From: Ectobius pallidus
Taxonomy: Eukaryota; Arthropoda; Insecta; Blattodea; Ectobiidae
DNA: 64,000 bases
Assembly (NCBI GenBank): GCA_964059195.1
Contig: CAXKWD010000009.1
Span: 45,045,160-45,109,159 of the forward strand
Direction: 5' to 3'
Shown here: piece after piece, positions 19,709 through 32,049 of the stretch
Position numbering within the stretch: position 1 is the first letter of the stretch
Layout: every line of letters begins with the position of its first letter
Program-made: the position numbers and the translations under genes
Notes under the pieces: generated by a model
What the model saw: only the letters and a program-made list of their open reading frames with translations
Told to the model about the DNA's origin: nothing
Databases searched by the model: none

Positions 19709-22064
19709 TTAATGTTTAGCATATAACACTTTTTCTGGGTCAGTTTCTACTATGGATGCGACGTGGAATGAACGTGTCCTCTCGTCCATCACCTGGTCGA
19801 TTTCTTCCTCTTTAGCCATTAATTCAATATCTTCTAGGACGGGTGGAGGTGTACGATGCCCCTTTTTTGGCTTGCATCGCGCTGATTGTGGTACCTCTTC
19901 CTTGTGTCTCCATAACTTATAAATTCTTCTTGCTTCCAGAAATCTGGCCTTAAACACACAACTTAACACAATAATTATTAATGATTTATGTATAGCGTAG
20001 AGCTTTAACACTGGTACTCACTACTAAATTGCGGTATTTTGTTACCTGTTGGAGCGCTTTCAACCGCATGGAGCGGCCATCTTCAGCAGTTGCTGAAGAT
20101 GGCCGCTCCATGCGGTTGAAAGCGCTCCAACAGGTAACAAAATACCGCAATTTAGTAGTGAGTACCAGTGTTAAAGCTCTACGCTATACATAAATCATTA
20201 AGATTATCGCTACAGAATGGACAAAACTCAAGAAGACAATAATTATTATTAAAATTAGTGACACACCACTTAATGATATAGGTAAGATATGGTGATCGAC
20301 CAACTCCGGCTGGTTCTGTAGACTGTCCAGGGATCGATGTAGTTTGGTCACGTCGATCCTGGGTCGTGTCCCTGCTAGGTCCATATTAATTGCAGTTTCT
20401 ATTCCTGGATCTCCGTTTCCTTCCTCCCAATGTGTCTGGAACATCTCGATTTCTTGTGGAGTAAGCATAGCATTAATTTTCGGTATTACTATAGTAAGTG
20501 TTTAGCTCGTACACAGAGCGGCCTATTGAGTGTGGCAACAACTAGAAAGTGCCCCCGTAGATAAAGCAGTTATAAGTATTATTGAATAGTCCTGTGCCAT
20601 TTAATAACACAGTTTCTGTGACGAATTTATCGCCCGGCGGACTCCCATTCTGACATTTCTTGGTTACTGCTAGGGTTGCACTTAGACTGTATATCCAGTA
20701 GTCACTCAGGGTGGATCGCATCCAAATAGGCGCGAACTGTGGTCTTTCTATGACTCTTTGGCATGTTTGCTGTACTTGTTTTGTCTTACCTAAATACAAA
20801 TTTATTAAGCAATTATGAGCTCTTATGTCATATGAAACATAATCTACTGGACATATGGCAAATACACCTTTCTTACAAACATTTAAATCGTCTTCTGTTA
20901 AGACTGTAAACATCTGTAAATTTTTAGAGACGGCTAGGTAGGTAGACTTTGGAACGTTTGATATAGACTGATTAACCTCAGGTTCAAAATAAGGTAATGA
21001 ATGAGTCTTATACACTTCAAAGTACCTATCACTACCTTTTAAAGGAATCTCAATATAAAGTCTGATTGTTTTCTGAAATGCGGCTGCGTGAACATCCGCT
21101 AGCTGATAATACAAGTATGTGGATTCGGCCTTGGGATACGTTATCATACTCATTCCTTCAGGCAAATTTAAAGAGATTTCACTTAATATTTTAGTAAAGT
21201 TATGTGGAGGTAATAAAGTTGTGGATAAATTTCCAATTGACATCATGTCTAGGCTTTCTTGTAGCTGCATAAGTTGGGCTTTCATATGGAGAATAGTTAA
21301 TTCTATTTCATTAGTTTGTGTTGCGAACAAAAACCATTTTCTTTGCTTAATGGCCTCGGTTCGAATCGTGTCCCTTAACACGTTACCTAAATCCTTAGCC
21401 ATTTTAACTATAAGGATAGAATTTTGACTTACTCGTTTATCTAATTGTTTGATATAAGTAACCTGTTGGTCCGTGGTGTGTACCATATTGGTTGCAAATC
21501 CTTTTAAGTCTTTTATTACGCTATTGATTCTATTTAAGTCTCGGGAGTCAAGATTACCAAAAAGATAATTAAGTGTGTACCAACGCCATCAAATAACCCT
21601 CTTTTTCCTCTGGGATTTTACATGTTTTTTGGAATTAATGCCTTGAATGCGGCAACATCGGTTTCCATTTCAGCTGTTAAATTCTTTAATCTGTTTAATT
21701 CTCCCATATATATGACGTTATCTGCTAAATCCCGTTGCACAAAATTTATGAAATTGCTATAGCCTCCGTATAATTCATCCAGCGAGGTATTTAAACCTAA
21801 TATCATATTATCATAGTCATTTAACTGTATATCCACTATTACGGTCCATTTGTCTCCGGTTAACAAAATATCTCTGTCCTTTAAAAATACCATCCCTTTA
21901 TCTAAGGGTACTGCATCCATATGGTTCTGGTGGACCATCCCCAATAAACCTGTAACAAACGTGAAGAACGAGGAATTATTTCGTCGTTCCTCGGGAAATA
22001 TTCCTACGCGGTAGTTTATATAACCACCTTTATATTGCAAGGGCCCTAACGGTGTTCCTTGCAT
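19709..22064 (-). pseudogene. env: RE-C1 env, several frameshifts and a MITE insertion
   Basis: Pieces at 22064-21618 (ATG, hydrophobic FFTFVTGLLGMV, DKGMVFLKDRDILLTGDKW shared with RE-A), 21486-20542 (central ectodomain, Cys-rich), 20468-20236 (membrane segment VSLILIIIIV) and 19980-19709 (cytoplasmic tail). The cleavage region near 21600 is frame-broken. A palindromic element (19981-20235) splits the membrane anchor and leaves a 13-bp duplication. Close relative of RE-C2 env and more distant from RE-A env. Confidence 0.85.
19981..20235. mobile_element. Palindromic repeat element, copy 1, inside RE-C1 env
   Basis: Two 108-base arms (19981-20088 and 20091-20198) form a near-perfect hairpin, followed by a 35-base asymmetric tail (ending ACAAAACTCAAG). 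Flanked by ACAATAATTATTA on both sides (19968-19980, 20236-20248). A second copy is at 51167-51384. No coding capacity. Confidence 0.88.
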
Positions 22065-22233
22065 ATTATTAAAGGAAATAAATTAACCTATATAATTTTT
22101 CCAGGTTCGCCTAAAGTTTTAAATTTCTAACAAATTTAGATCCAACCCGTGATAGAGTATTTAAAAACTTCACCAGGCGGGTCGCTAGTTCCGGCCGCAT
22201 CGTGAACGGACTCCAAAAGATTTTATTTCCCTT

Positions 22234-22545
22234 TTATTCTGACCTTGTTCGCGGACGTAAGTCATATCTTCTTAAACCTACATTATTATTCCTAGCTAAA
22301 TCTACATTTATTTCTCTATGTACAGGATCTCTATTTACATCATTCTCCTCCGCTCGCACTCTTGAGCGTAGTTCATAGCGATTATCAATAATCTCGGGTA
22401 GTGTTCCTGCCCGTTCTCTGTACGGAGGCAACCACTCATCTCCGGACTCTTGCAATTCTACTTCTATCGACTCATTCGACATATCTGCAGTTTCGTCGAC
22501 TGGTTTCTGTTCAATACATCTAAACGGTCTCGAATATATCATACT
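22234..22545 (-). pseudogene. pol: RE-C1 pol, C-terminal tail of integrase only
   Basis: About 100 codons homologous to the end of RE-C2 pol: YSRPFRC, ESGDEWLPPYRERAGTLPE, RYELRSRVRAEE, and the terminal RRYDLRPRTRSE. The catalytic core is missing because the element is truncated here. Confidence 0.85.
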
Positions 22546-22649
22546 TTCATTTCCCTCTTGTTAATCTCTACTAACCTATACACATTAAAATTCGTTAAAT
22601 ACAATAATATAAATGTTAAAATGTTTACATAAAATTCTGGATTTCCTTC

Positions 22650-24712
22650 CTAGTGCTTTGCATACATCACTGCTTCCCGATTGGACTCTTCTATAGGCGT
22701 TACACCGAAAGAAGGTTCTCTTTCCTCAGGCACTTCCTCTTGTACTTCCTTACTAATTAATTTCATGGCTTCTAATACAGGAACTGAAGTGCGTGGCTTT
22801 CCTCGTCAAGTGCTATCTGGAGTGATTCTACTTTTTCTTCTTTATTCTGCCGTAGTGTATATTTCCGTATTAGTCTCGTCAACCTGTTCTTAAACACATA
22901 AATTAACACAGTGATTATTACCAAGGCTACTAAAACAGCAGCTAACGACACTGAAAGTGTCTGGTGATCTGTTAGTTCTGGTTCATATTGCAGTCGGTCC
23001 AGGGATCGATGCAACTGGCTCAAGTCAATTCTTGGCCGTGTTCCAGCGAGGTCCATGTTGGTCGCTGCTTCGATGCCGGTGTCCATGGTTCGCTGTTCCC
23101 AGTTAATCTGGAACATTTCTAATTCATTGGTGTGAAAACAGTGTCTACTTTTGGAATCACTATTGCTGGTGTTCTGAGTTCGTACACACTTCGACCCATA
23201 GAGTGTGGTAGTAACTGGAACGTGCCCCCGTAAATGAAACAATTAAAAGTATTCTTAAACAGGCCTGTGCCGTTCAGCAACAGGGTCTCTGTAACAGTAT
23301 TGGCCGCCGGCGGGATCCCCGTCTGACATTTCTTAGTTACTGTTAGGGGTGCACTTAGACTGTAAATCCAGTAGTCACTTTTCTTAGATCTTATCCATCT
23401 AGGTGCGAACTGCTATTATTCTTTGACAGGTTTTCCGAACTCGGTCTGTTCTTCCCAAATACAAATTTATTAAACAATTGTCTGACATTTCATCATATAA
23501 TACATAATCAGCTGGGCAGATTGTAAACATAGTTTCTTTACATAAATTCAAATCACTCTCAGTTAAAATTGTAAATAACTGTTGGTTCACTGAAACTGCC
23601 AAGTATGTAAATCTCGGAACATTTATCAATATAGACTGATTCAACTCTGATTAAAAATAAGGCAAAGAATGTGCGTGAAATACTTCAAAATATCTATAAT
23701 TTCCCTTAAGAGGTATTTCAATAAAAAGTCTAATCGTATCAGGAAAGGCAGCAGCATGCACTTCTGCTAACTGGTAGTATAAATATGTTGACTCAGGCGT
23801 AGGCGTGGCTAACATACTTGTACCTTCCGGTAGATTAAAGGAAATCTCACTTAATATTTCCGTAAACTTATGAGGAGGTATTAATGTTGTAGACAATTTA
23901 CCTATTGAAGTCATATCTAGACTCTCTTGCAACTACATTAGCTGTGCTTTCATATGCAAAATGGTAACTTCTATTTCTCTTATTTGAGTTGCAAACTTCA
24001 TATATCTTCTCCGCTTATCTTCTTCAGACTTTATCGAACTTCGTATTAAATGATCTAAATCTTTGCCCATTTTCACTATTAATATAGAATTTTGACTAAC
24101 TCTTTTATCTAGCTGTTTAATATACGTTACTTGCTTTTCGGTTGTATGAACCATATTAGTAGCGAATCCTTTTAAATCTGTTACTACTTGATTTATCCTT
24201 TTTAGGTCTTTTTGACCGAGGGTACCAAACAAATAGTTCAACGTATACCCTACTCGATCTACTAGTCCTCGTTTTCCTCTACTAGCTTTTCGTATATTCT
24301 GTGGAATTAATGCTTTAAAAGCTGCAATATCAATTTCCATTTCTTTGGTTAGATTTTGTAATCTGTTTAACTCTCCTAAATATACGCTACTATCAGCTTC
24401 GTCTCCTGTAAAATGTACAAAATTCTTAAATCCTATTCTTAACTCATCTATAGCAGTATTTACACCTTCGATTAACTTCTCATAATCGTTTAAATGTATA
24501 TCCATTATTACAGTCCACTTATTGCCTGTTAACAAAATGTCTCTGTCTTTCACAAACACCATCTCCTTATCCAGTTTTACTTCGTCTGTCTGCGTGGCAT
24601 GTCTCGTCACCAATAGACCTGTGACACATACGAAGAACGAGTAAGCATTTCTTACTCCCAAATCTCGCGATTTACAAATTTTATTCTGATCTAGTACGTG
24701 AACGTAACTCAT
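22650..24712 (-). pseudogene. env: RE-C2 env, interrupted
   Basis: ATG at 24710-24712, overlapping the end of pol. Hydrophobic leader (YSFFVCVTGLLV), KDRDILLTGNKW, furin-like ASRGKR|G then LVDRVGYTLNYLFG, heptads, Cys-rich ectodomain, membrane anchor (VALVIITVLIYVF) and charged tail ending YAKH at 22650. Breaks: in-frame stop at 23933-23935, shifts near 23650, 23400 and 23250, and one near 22800 that hides the true end. Same family as the RE-C1 and RE-A envelopes. Confidence 0.87.
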
Positions 24713-27700
24713 ATCTACATTCTACATTATTACTACCTCTTTGTATTTCTACATCTACATTTACATTATCTCTACGTACATTATTTCTATTTACATTGTC
24801 TCCATGGACATTATTTATATTTTCACTAACCTCTTCTGCTCTCACTCTCGAGCGTAATTCATATCTGTCAGTTACTACTTCGGGTGATGTACCAGCTCTC
24901 GATCGAGTAGGTGGTAACCACTCATCTCCTGACTCAGGTAAGCTTAATGATTCGTTCGATGTATCTTGTATATCACCTATGTCCTCTGATTCACTACATC
25001 TAAACGGTTTCGAATATTCTGCTATTTCATATTCTTCGGGTTCTTCTACAATGGTATCTAGCTTTAAATGGTTTCTCTCTGTTCTCTCGGTAGCCCTAAT
25101 ACTACCTTTCTTTACCAACGGATATTTTTCCGTCGTTATAGGCACTTTTCCCTCTTTCAGCCGGTTCACATGCACTACTACTGTACTTCCATCGTCCTTT
25201 TCTAATCTATGTGTTACGTCTGAGGTCCGATCTACAATTCTAAAAGGTCCTTGCCAACTATAAGCAAATTTCCTAGTCGGCCCTTTCTTCGCCATAGGAT
25301 TATAGAGGTACACATACTCGCTTATTTGAAATTCTCTCATCTTTTTACCTCTATCGTAATACTTCTTGGAGGTTTCCTGACCTCTCTCATTGGCTGCTTG
25401 CACTGATTCAAACGCCGTTTTTAATCTCTAGGCCAGCACTTTTATGTGCGTTTGATAATCGTTGGGTTCCTCTTTCGACATTCTACAGTCGTCTTCCATT
25501 GGTAGCCTTAACTCTCTACCAAAATCTAAGTAGTGCGGACTATATCCCGTCACTGAATGTGGTGTACTCCGGTATGCCATTGCCGCATACGGTACGTACT
25601 CGTCCCAACGTCTCGCGTCTTTAGATACGAAGTGCGAGATCATATCTGCCAACGTTTTGTGAAACCTTTCACAAATTCCGTTACTCTGCGGGTGATACGC
25701 AGTTGTCTGTAACTTCGTTACTTTCAATAGCTTTCATACTTCTTGAAATAATCTCGATAAAAACTGTGGGCCTTGTTCTCAGATCAACGCTTTCGGCGAG
25801 CCTAATTCTAACACTATTTTAGACACAAACTCTTTGGCTACTATTTCGGCACTTTGGATCGGGACTGGTATTGCAAAACAGTATCGCGTAAAATGATCTA
25901 CAAACGTTATCACATAACGATTTCCCAACTCTGTAGTAGGTAATACCTCTAAGAAATCTGTAGATAAAATCTCTAGGAATTCTGATGCCTGTGGCGGTTC
26001 TGCTAAAGGCACGATTCCCGCGGTTCCTGATTTTCTTCTCGCACACTTATCACACGTACTGATAAACTCTTCTACATCCTTTCGTAACGTACTCCACCAG
26101 TATTTCCTTGCAATACGTGCAACTGTTCTATGAACACCTTGGTGTCCAGCGAAAGGTGTATCGTAATAATATTGTAATACTACTGGAACCAATTCTTTCG
26201 GAATGACTATTGCGTAACCAGATATACTCGGTTTGCTTTGTTTAAACAATAAACCTTCGTTATTAACTCTGAATTCTGGGTACCTTTTCTATTTCGTTTG
26301 ATATTCCATACAAGACTCACCGCTTTTCTGAGCTTGCAATATAGCTACCGTGCTCAAGTTTTTCTCACAAAACGTCATCGCTACGTGACGACTCAAGACA
26401 TCAGCGTGGGCTAACTTCCGGCCTGCGCGATGCACAACAGTGAAGTCGAATTCTGCTAAACGTAAACTCCATCTGACCAGCCTCGAACTAGGGTCTTTTA
26501 AATTCAACATCCACCTCAAAGCCGCATGGTCAGTCACCAAAATAAAAGGATGCCCATATATGTAACATCTAAACTGTTTAGTTGCAAAGATAACCGCTGC
26601 CAGCTCCTTCTCTGTCACACTATAATTAATCTCGGCTTTATTGAGTTGCCTCGAGCAATAGGCTATAGGCCTCTCTTGCCATCATATTCCTGTGACAACA
26701 CAGATCCAATAGCTGTTTTCGACGCATCCGTGGTCACAATATATACTTTAGAGAAGTCTGGGTACGCTAACAGAGGTTCGGTGCTGAGTGTTTCCTTCAG
26801 CGTTTCGAACGCTTCTTGCAGAGCGACTCCCCACACAAAATCTGTTTTTCCGCGTTAAAACAGTAAATGGACGTGGTATTTCCGCAAAAGTAAGAACATG
26901 CCTCAGATAGTACGAAGCTAACCCTACAAAAGATCGTATGTCCTTAACATTAGTAGGTACTGGATATTCCTTTATTGCTTTAACTTTATTAGGGTCTGGT
27001 TTTAACCCATCACTAGTAACAATGTGTCCCAAGTATTCTACTTGATCCACAGCAAACTGGCATTTTTCCGGTTGAATCTTGAAATTAGCTCCTTCCAACC
27101 TTTGGAATACTTGCTCCAGTTTTTGAGCATGTGAGCGTATATCTGGCGTAAATAAAATAAGATCATGAAGGTACGCAAGGACGTCTATTCCCTTCAAACC
27201 CATAAGAATGGAGTTCATACAACGAGAATACGTTGCAGGTGCGTTACATAGCCCAAAACAAAGTTCATTGAAATGAAAATGTCCACTCTCTGTGCGGAAA
27301 GCAGTCTTTTCTCGGTATTTTTCTGCTATCTCTTCTGCAGATACCCATTGGCCATGTCTAAAACTGAAAATACTTTACTCTTTCCTAACGAATCTAAAAT
27401 ATCAGTGATATTTGGAATCTGGTACGCATCTATCTTCGTCTGAGCATTCAAAGCTCTTAGGTCAACACACAGTCGCCATCTTGGTTTGCCATCACGTGAC
27501 TTCTTAGGTACCATTACAATGGGACTATTATAAGGCGAATTACTCTCGGATATGATTCCCTTTTTCAGCATATCTCTTACTTGCTCTTCCACTATCGGCT
27601 TTAGTGAGTGTGGAACTCTATACGGCCTTTTTCTAAACGGTTTTGCATCACCTGTATCTATCTCATGTTTTATCTTACTTGTGCAGCCTATTTCTATACT

Positions 27701-28923
27701 GCCTTCTCTATAAAATAAGTGCTGATATTTACTTAATACTCCGGCTATGATTTCATTGTCTTCCTGGCTCAAAAGACTTAATTTCTCTACTAGGTATTCA
27801 TTAAATTGTTCAGAGGCTTTTTCCTCTTCCTCAGATAACGTTGTATCTTCTGCCTGCAAGATACCATTCACGAAACCTTCCTCGGATATTGGCTCAATTT
27901 CTCCTAATCTAGTGCCTTTATTCAGTACAATCTCTTCCTCTGAGAGATTCACTATACTAATTGGAATTGTATACATCTTATTTAACTTCACATACACCGG
28001 CTGGGACGGATTTTCTAATTTTTTCTCTGCGCAAAATTTCTGTTTGCCAAGGAACTGCGCATGATCCTTCCCAAGGCGTCCTAGGTTCGAGCTCTCTCCT
28101 ACGGGGTTGAGACGCTGAACCGCTTGTGTCCCACAAGAACACCTTTGTGCGATCGTCTCGCCCATTAACTTTTTCTGTTCCTGACGCGGACCACCGCCCG
28201 CTGGAAGATTGAGTACTGGGATGCCATTCGTCCTCAGGAATTTCACGAGGCTCTGAGGGAACACATTGGGGACTTTCTGTCGACAGGGAGCAATTCCCCG
28301 GGGTACCAAAGGATCCTTACACAATTTCACAATAGTGCGCGGTGAATATAAACCTGGTAGTAGGGCTTCTATCGGTTCGAACACTGCACAAGGGGAATCT
28401 GCAGGGAGGTTGCGCACAACAACCCTAGCATGGACTATCGTCCCAACAAACGGAGAGAATGCAACCATTTCCGTTAGGACGACCGATGCAAACCAACCTG
28501 GAAAGTTATCCAGACCAGGCTCCTCAAGCTCAGTGCGGCCATCTGTAGGGTTCAATGCCTGAAGCGGGGTGATCAGTCCCTGAGCAGAGGGTTCCCTACA
28601 GCCCATTCCATCTCGCTCACCGGAAGACGAGACAGCACCCAACGAGCTGCTTACTAGAGGAATTCTCTGGCCTCCCACCAAGAGGCAGTTAGTTTGCAAG
28701 TCTAGTTGCGCTCCAACCTTTCGTAGGAAGTCGATACCCAGTATCCCATCTCCAGGGAACTCAAGTCACTCACAAAAAATTCATGTTCATAGGACCTCTC
28801 GTTAATATAAAACGTGACTTTCTGTACACCGTCCAGCTCTAAATCTGTTCCAGTTATACCCCTAGCCGTTATACTATTTTCCTCAAGTCGTGCGGAACTT
28901 ACTGTTGGTTTTAACAATGACAC
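24681..28923 (-). pseudogene. pol: RE-C2 pol, seven or more pieces
   Basis: Pieces: protease remnant 28923-28702; protease-RT 28699-27326 (WRLCVDLRALN); RT end 27218-26748 (palm box YLHDLILF, which has lost YxDD); RNase H 26618-26289 (TEKELAAVIFA, VTDHAALRWML); integrase finger 26249-25779 (CDKCARRKSG, STDFLEVLP); core 25727-25428 (PQSNGICERFHK); C-terminus 25403-24681 (WQGPFRI, RYELRSR twice). Every catalytic domain is recognisable but none is intact. The stop of pol overlaps the env ATG. Confidence 0.88.
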
Positions 28924-28970
28924 AGCGGTTCCGGTATCCGCTAATAACTTACGATTCGTTCTCTCTTTTT

Positions 28971-30005
28971 CTACTTAGCAGCAGTCCCGTCGCCGGAACA
29001 ATCGCTGCTGGCACGAATTCTTGCTTCGGCTCTACTTCGGGAAGACCGATGGGGTTGTTTTGGTCCCCCCACCCTGTTTAAACCTTGGCGCCCCTCTCGC
29101 CTTTTCTTACAATATTTAGCTATATGCCCCATTTTCCGACAGTTATAACACTGGTAACCCCTACGACCACTCGCGCTCCGGTAACCGTCGTTACCCCCTC
29201 GCTCTCCTTGCGCGGGACTCGATCCTATGGGACCAGGATCACGTGAAAGCCATCCATGCTGTGCATTACTGCCACTAGCGTTTCTTTCACTCCAGTTATT
29301 CCTATAACCTTGTCTGTTATTATTGTTGTTGCCCCAATGTCCTCGTCCTGCTGACCTAGGACCACCACCACCATTACCTTGCGACTGTACGCCTCGACTG
29401 CCGTTACTAATCACTTGCGCGTGAGCCTGACTGCGCGTTTCATCTATCTCCGTTTCTGCCTGGGCTGCCATGGTGGCTATCTTTATTGCTTTATCCATTG
29501 TCTCGGGCATTTGGTACTTTACTTGCAACCCAGGGTTCCCTTTTAACCCGTTAATAAAACTAGCTAGTAACCTTTACTCGGCTTCTTCATTAATTGCCCT
29601 TTGTTCAGTCTCATCATCGACTGTTCTAATAGTTTGCCTACTTAAACGACGCAGACGGTCAGCAAAGTCTGCGATCGACTCATCCCTTCCCTGTATCGCT
29701 GTCTGCAACTGCGAGTAATAAAAAAAATCAGTGTGCTGCTCTTTAAATCGTTCCTTAAATATCTCTTTTAACCTCGTGAACGTAATTTCTGTTTGCAATT
29801 CGGGGTGGGTATCAACAAATGTCTGAGCAGCTCCTAACACTTTCATGATAATTAATCGAACATTATCTTTATCGGTTAAATTACCCAACTCGGCTGCAGT
29901 CTCTATATTTCTCAAAAAATTTGCAACCGGTCTAGCGCTTTTTGGATCCCATCCTTGTATCCATCCAGCCACAGCCTGATCCTTCACCCTAGTTTCTTGT
30001 GCCAT
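28971..30005 (-). pseudogene. gag: RE-C2 gag, one in-frame stop
   Basis: ATG at 30003-30005. Capsid region with DTHPELQ and FADRLRRLSRQT. In-frame TAA at 29574-29576. Then a Gly/Asn/Arg-rich nucleocapsid with one CCHC knuckle (CYNCRKMGHIAKYC). Homologous to RE-A gag. The start lies 43 bases from the acceptor of the opposite-strand exon 2. Confidence 0.87.
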
Positions 30006-30048
30006 GACTAAACTTGTCTAATCTATTTCAATTTCTTAATTGTTTCAG

Positions 30049-30328
30049 TTGGTACCGACTCTGGAGCAAAGGACGACCTACCTGGAGGTAGTCCGAGATA
30101 GAACCTGCCGGTGGGCCGCCCGTTTGTGAGCGGTTATCTTTCCCGCTGTACGTAACGCTTCCTTACGTTGCGTGGCGGAGGATGGCCCCGTATTGGCCTG
30201 TCCCCCTGGCTGATTGCGAGCCGGAGGTCAGCTTTGGCTTCCGCGTGATGTCAGCTGAGGGGACGCGCCAATACGCCGCTGAAAATGAGCGGGCCACCCG
30301 GTGTGGGGCTAAACCCCACCGCCGGTAG
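30049..30328 (+). pseudogene. Antisense gene exon 2, RE-C2 version (one frameshift)
   Basis: Opens right after a near-perfect acceptor (TTTCTTAATTGTTTCAG|) at 30047-30048. Frame from the acceptor: 11 codons, then Y-L-E-V-V-R-D-R-T-C-R-W, stopped by TGA at 30127-30129. The +1 frame is open from there to TAG 30326-30328 and contains YWPVPLADC, matching the Y-x2-P...C block of the other copies. Total length 280 nt, consistent with a single indel. Lies between gag and ORF0 as in RE-A. Confidence 0.5.
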
Positions 30329-30425
30329 GCAACAAAAAAAAAACAATAAAAAAACACAAACAAAAAAATAAATTATGTTTCTAAGTAATAAATAATAAAA
30401 TAAACTAAATCAATGGTCTCTTTAT

Positions 30426-30887
30426 TTACTGGTGTAAAAATGAAACCCGCATATCCTCACTCCTAGAATTAGCAGTACTATACATAGGCAGATAGTCTGT
30501 TCTCTCTATCTCCAAAGTATCGTAGTCATGCGTGGGTGGTATATCTCTAATTACAATCCTCACTTCTAATTCAAAAATTACAGCCAAACCTTCTCCGTGT
30601 TCGTATTTATAAATCTTCTGAATGGTAACTTTAAAGTGTTTAGGACGACCCTCGAATGCAATATCTAACCTAGACTCAGCTATAAGTCCTCTAAATTTAT
30701 GTTCGTGCTCCTGTATCCTTGATACATCTATATCTGTATATTTCTTGAAAAATCTTTCCACTAATTCCTTGGCATACTTAGTGGATCCATGCAAGGCTAA
30801 CGTATTCGACACAGTAAGTACTCTCACTAAGAGAAGCGTAAACTCTTTATCACAGGAATGTCGACGTTTCCAACAACACAACGCCAT
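30426..30887 (-). CDS. ORF0 of RE-C2, intact
   Basis: 153 codons, starting MALCCWKRRHSC. Same length and layout as RE-A ORF0 with scattered identity: EHEHKFRGL, IAFEGRPKHF, IYKYEHGEGLAVIFELEV, LEIERTD. It is open although gag, pol and env of the same element are all broken, which may mean selection or chance. Function unknown. Confidence 0.78.
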   Translation of the reverse strand: MALCCWKRRHSCDKEFTLLLVRVLTVSNTLALHGSTKYAKELVERFFKKYTDIDVSRIQEHEHKFRGLIAESRLDIAFEGRPKHFKVTIQKIYKYEHGEGLAVIFELEVRIVIRDIPPTHDYDTLEIERTDYLPMYSTANSRSEDMRVSFLHQ

Positions 30888-31146
30888 ATAAATTCTTTAT
30901 TTCCTCTTATTCTTACTTGGAGAACCTATAATTATATTATCACATTATGCTATACTATGACTTTATATTACTCTTGTTCACTAATAATCACACCGTAGGC
31001 TACAAAATATTATTATACTACGCCTATTCAATATCCTCAACAACGTATTACTACAGTAGGCTACAAAATATTTTATCTTCTGTACTCTTCTAAGCTTAGG
31101 TTCGTGGAGATTAACGATAGTTTTAACTAAAAATTAATCCCTAAAA

Positions 31147-31157
31147 CGCTGCCACCA
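31147..31157 (-). promoter_or_regulatory. RE-C2 primer binding site
   Basis: TGGTGGCAGCG on the minus strand, two bases inside the LTR start at 31160. Same tRNA-Leu-type site as RE-A. Confidence 0.78.
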
Positions 31158-31159
31158 GA

Positions 31160-32040
31160 TGGCATGCCTGGGGGAAGGGACAGGAAATTAGCCGAGCGCC
31201 CGTGATTGCCTTAACCCGTAGGAATGATCGGGTAATTTAGAATGAGTACTCCCCGTTACTACAAGTACAATATTTATTAACTATAAACATAAAATAACAT
31301 GAGTTTATAATAAAAATTATTAAAAGACAAATAAAACAGATTTCTTCTGAAATCATTGCTTGAGTTTAATATTCTTTAAAGCTAAACCTTCTTATAAAGC
31401 AATTATATTCTTCCTATAATATTATGAGTATAATATTTATATTAGCTACTCGCGAGGGCAGTTCAGACTGAGCTAACAGCTATTTACTTACAAGTACAAT
31501 AGAAAAGCAATCTGGCAATCTCTTAGCTGAGGTAGGTCCAGACGTTCTTCAACTATGTCCCGGGGTGATATCTCTTCTATCTCCTCTTCCCGCCTGGGCA
31601 GTACTATCTGTTTCTGATGCTAGCTCTCAAATGGTTCTCTGTCATCATATTATCTCGGCAGGAGTATATATACTAATCTGTACATCCGGCCTACAAGGCT
31701 GGCGGATGTGATTCGGGTGATCATAAGAGACAATTCTCAGAATCGTCATAGCAAAAGAATTTTAATTGCCATTTTAAGTGGAATTCAAATATTATCCAGT
31801 CTGACCCTCGGTTACACATCATCAATTAGCACGAAATTAATGAGTGTTGACATACATAAAACCAATTAAATCACACTTGATTACAATGAACTTGCGACAT
31901 CGCAGGATGTGTGTAGGAGTTTATACAAGGAATACAATTTTTATAATATTTAATTAGCACACAGCATATGATTTGCTCTTATCTTCCTGGGATACAGGAT
32001 GTAGCTTCCTCTCTCCAACAGACTGGGTATTTATCTCTAT
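31160..32040 (-). repeat. RE-C2 5' LTR (outer end approximate)
   Basis: Starts TGGCATGCC after the primer site. A TATATATA at about 31665 on the minus strand fits a promoter. It resembles the RE-C1 LTR only loosely (start, ACAATATTTATT, TTTCTTCT). The outer boundary is set only by the first recognisable RE-D pol at about 32050. Confidence 0.5.
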
Positions 32041-32049
32041 AAAAATTAC

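Larger units (their letters stand above)
19238..22560 (-). mobile_element. RE-C1: 3' fragment of an env-bearing element
   Basis: From polypurine tract through antisense exon 1, env and the last part of integrase. The rest of pol, gag and the 5' end are absent. At about 22545-22640 it joins the end of RE-C2 env without an intervening LTR, so the two related elements were fused by deletion or recombination. Confidence 0.75.
22560..32040 (-). mobile_element. RE-C2: env-bearing element lacking its 3' LTR
   Basis: Minus-strand order: 5' LTR (31160 to about 32040), tRNA-Leu-type primer site, ORF0, gag, pol, env. It has no polypurine tract or 3' LTR: about 90 bases after the env stop it meets RE-C1. 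Reading frames are broken many times except ORF0. Confidence 0.8.
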
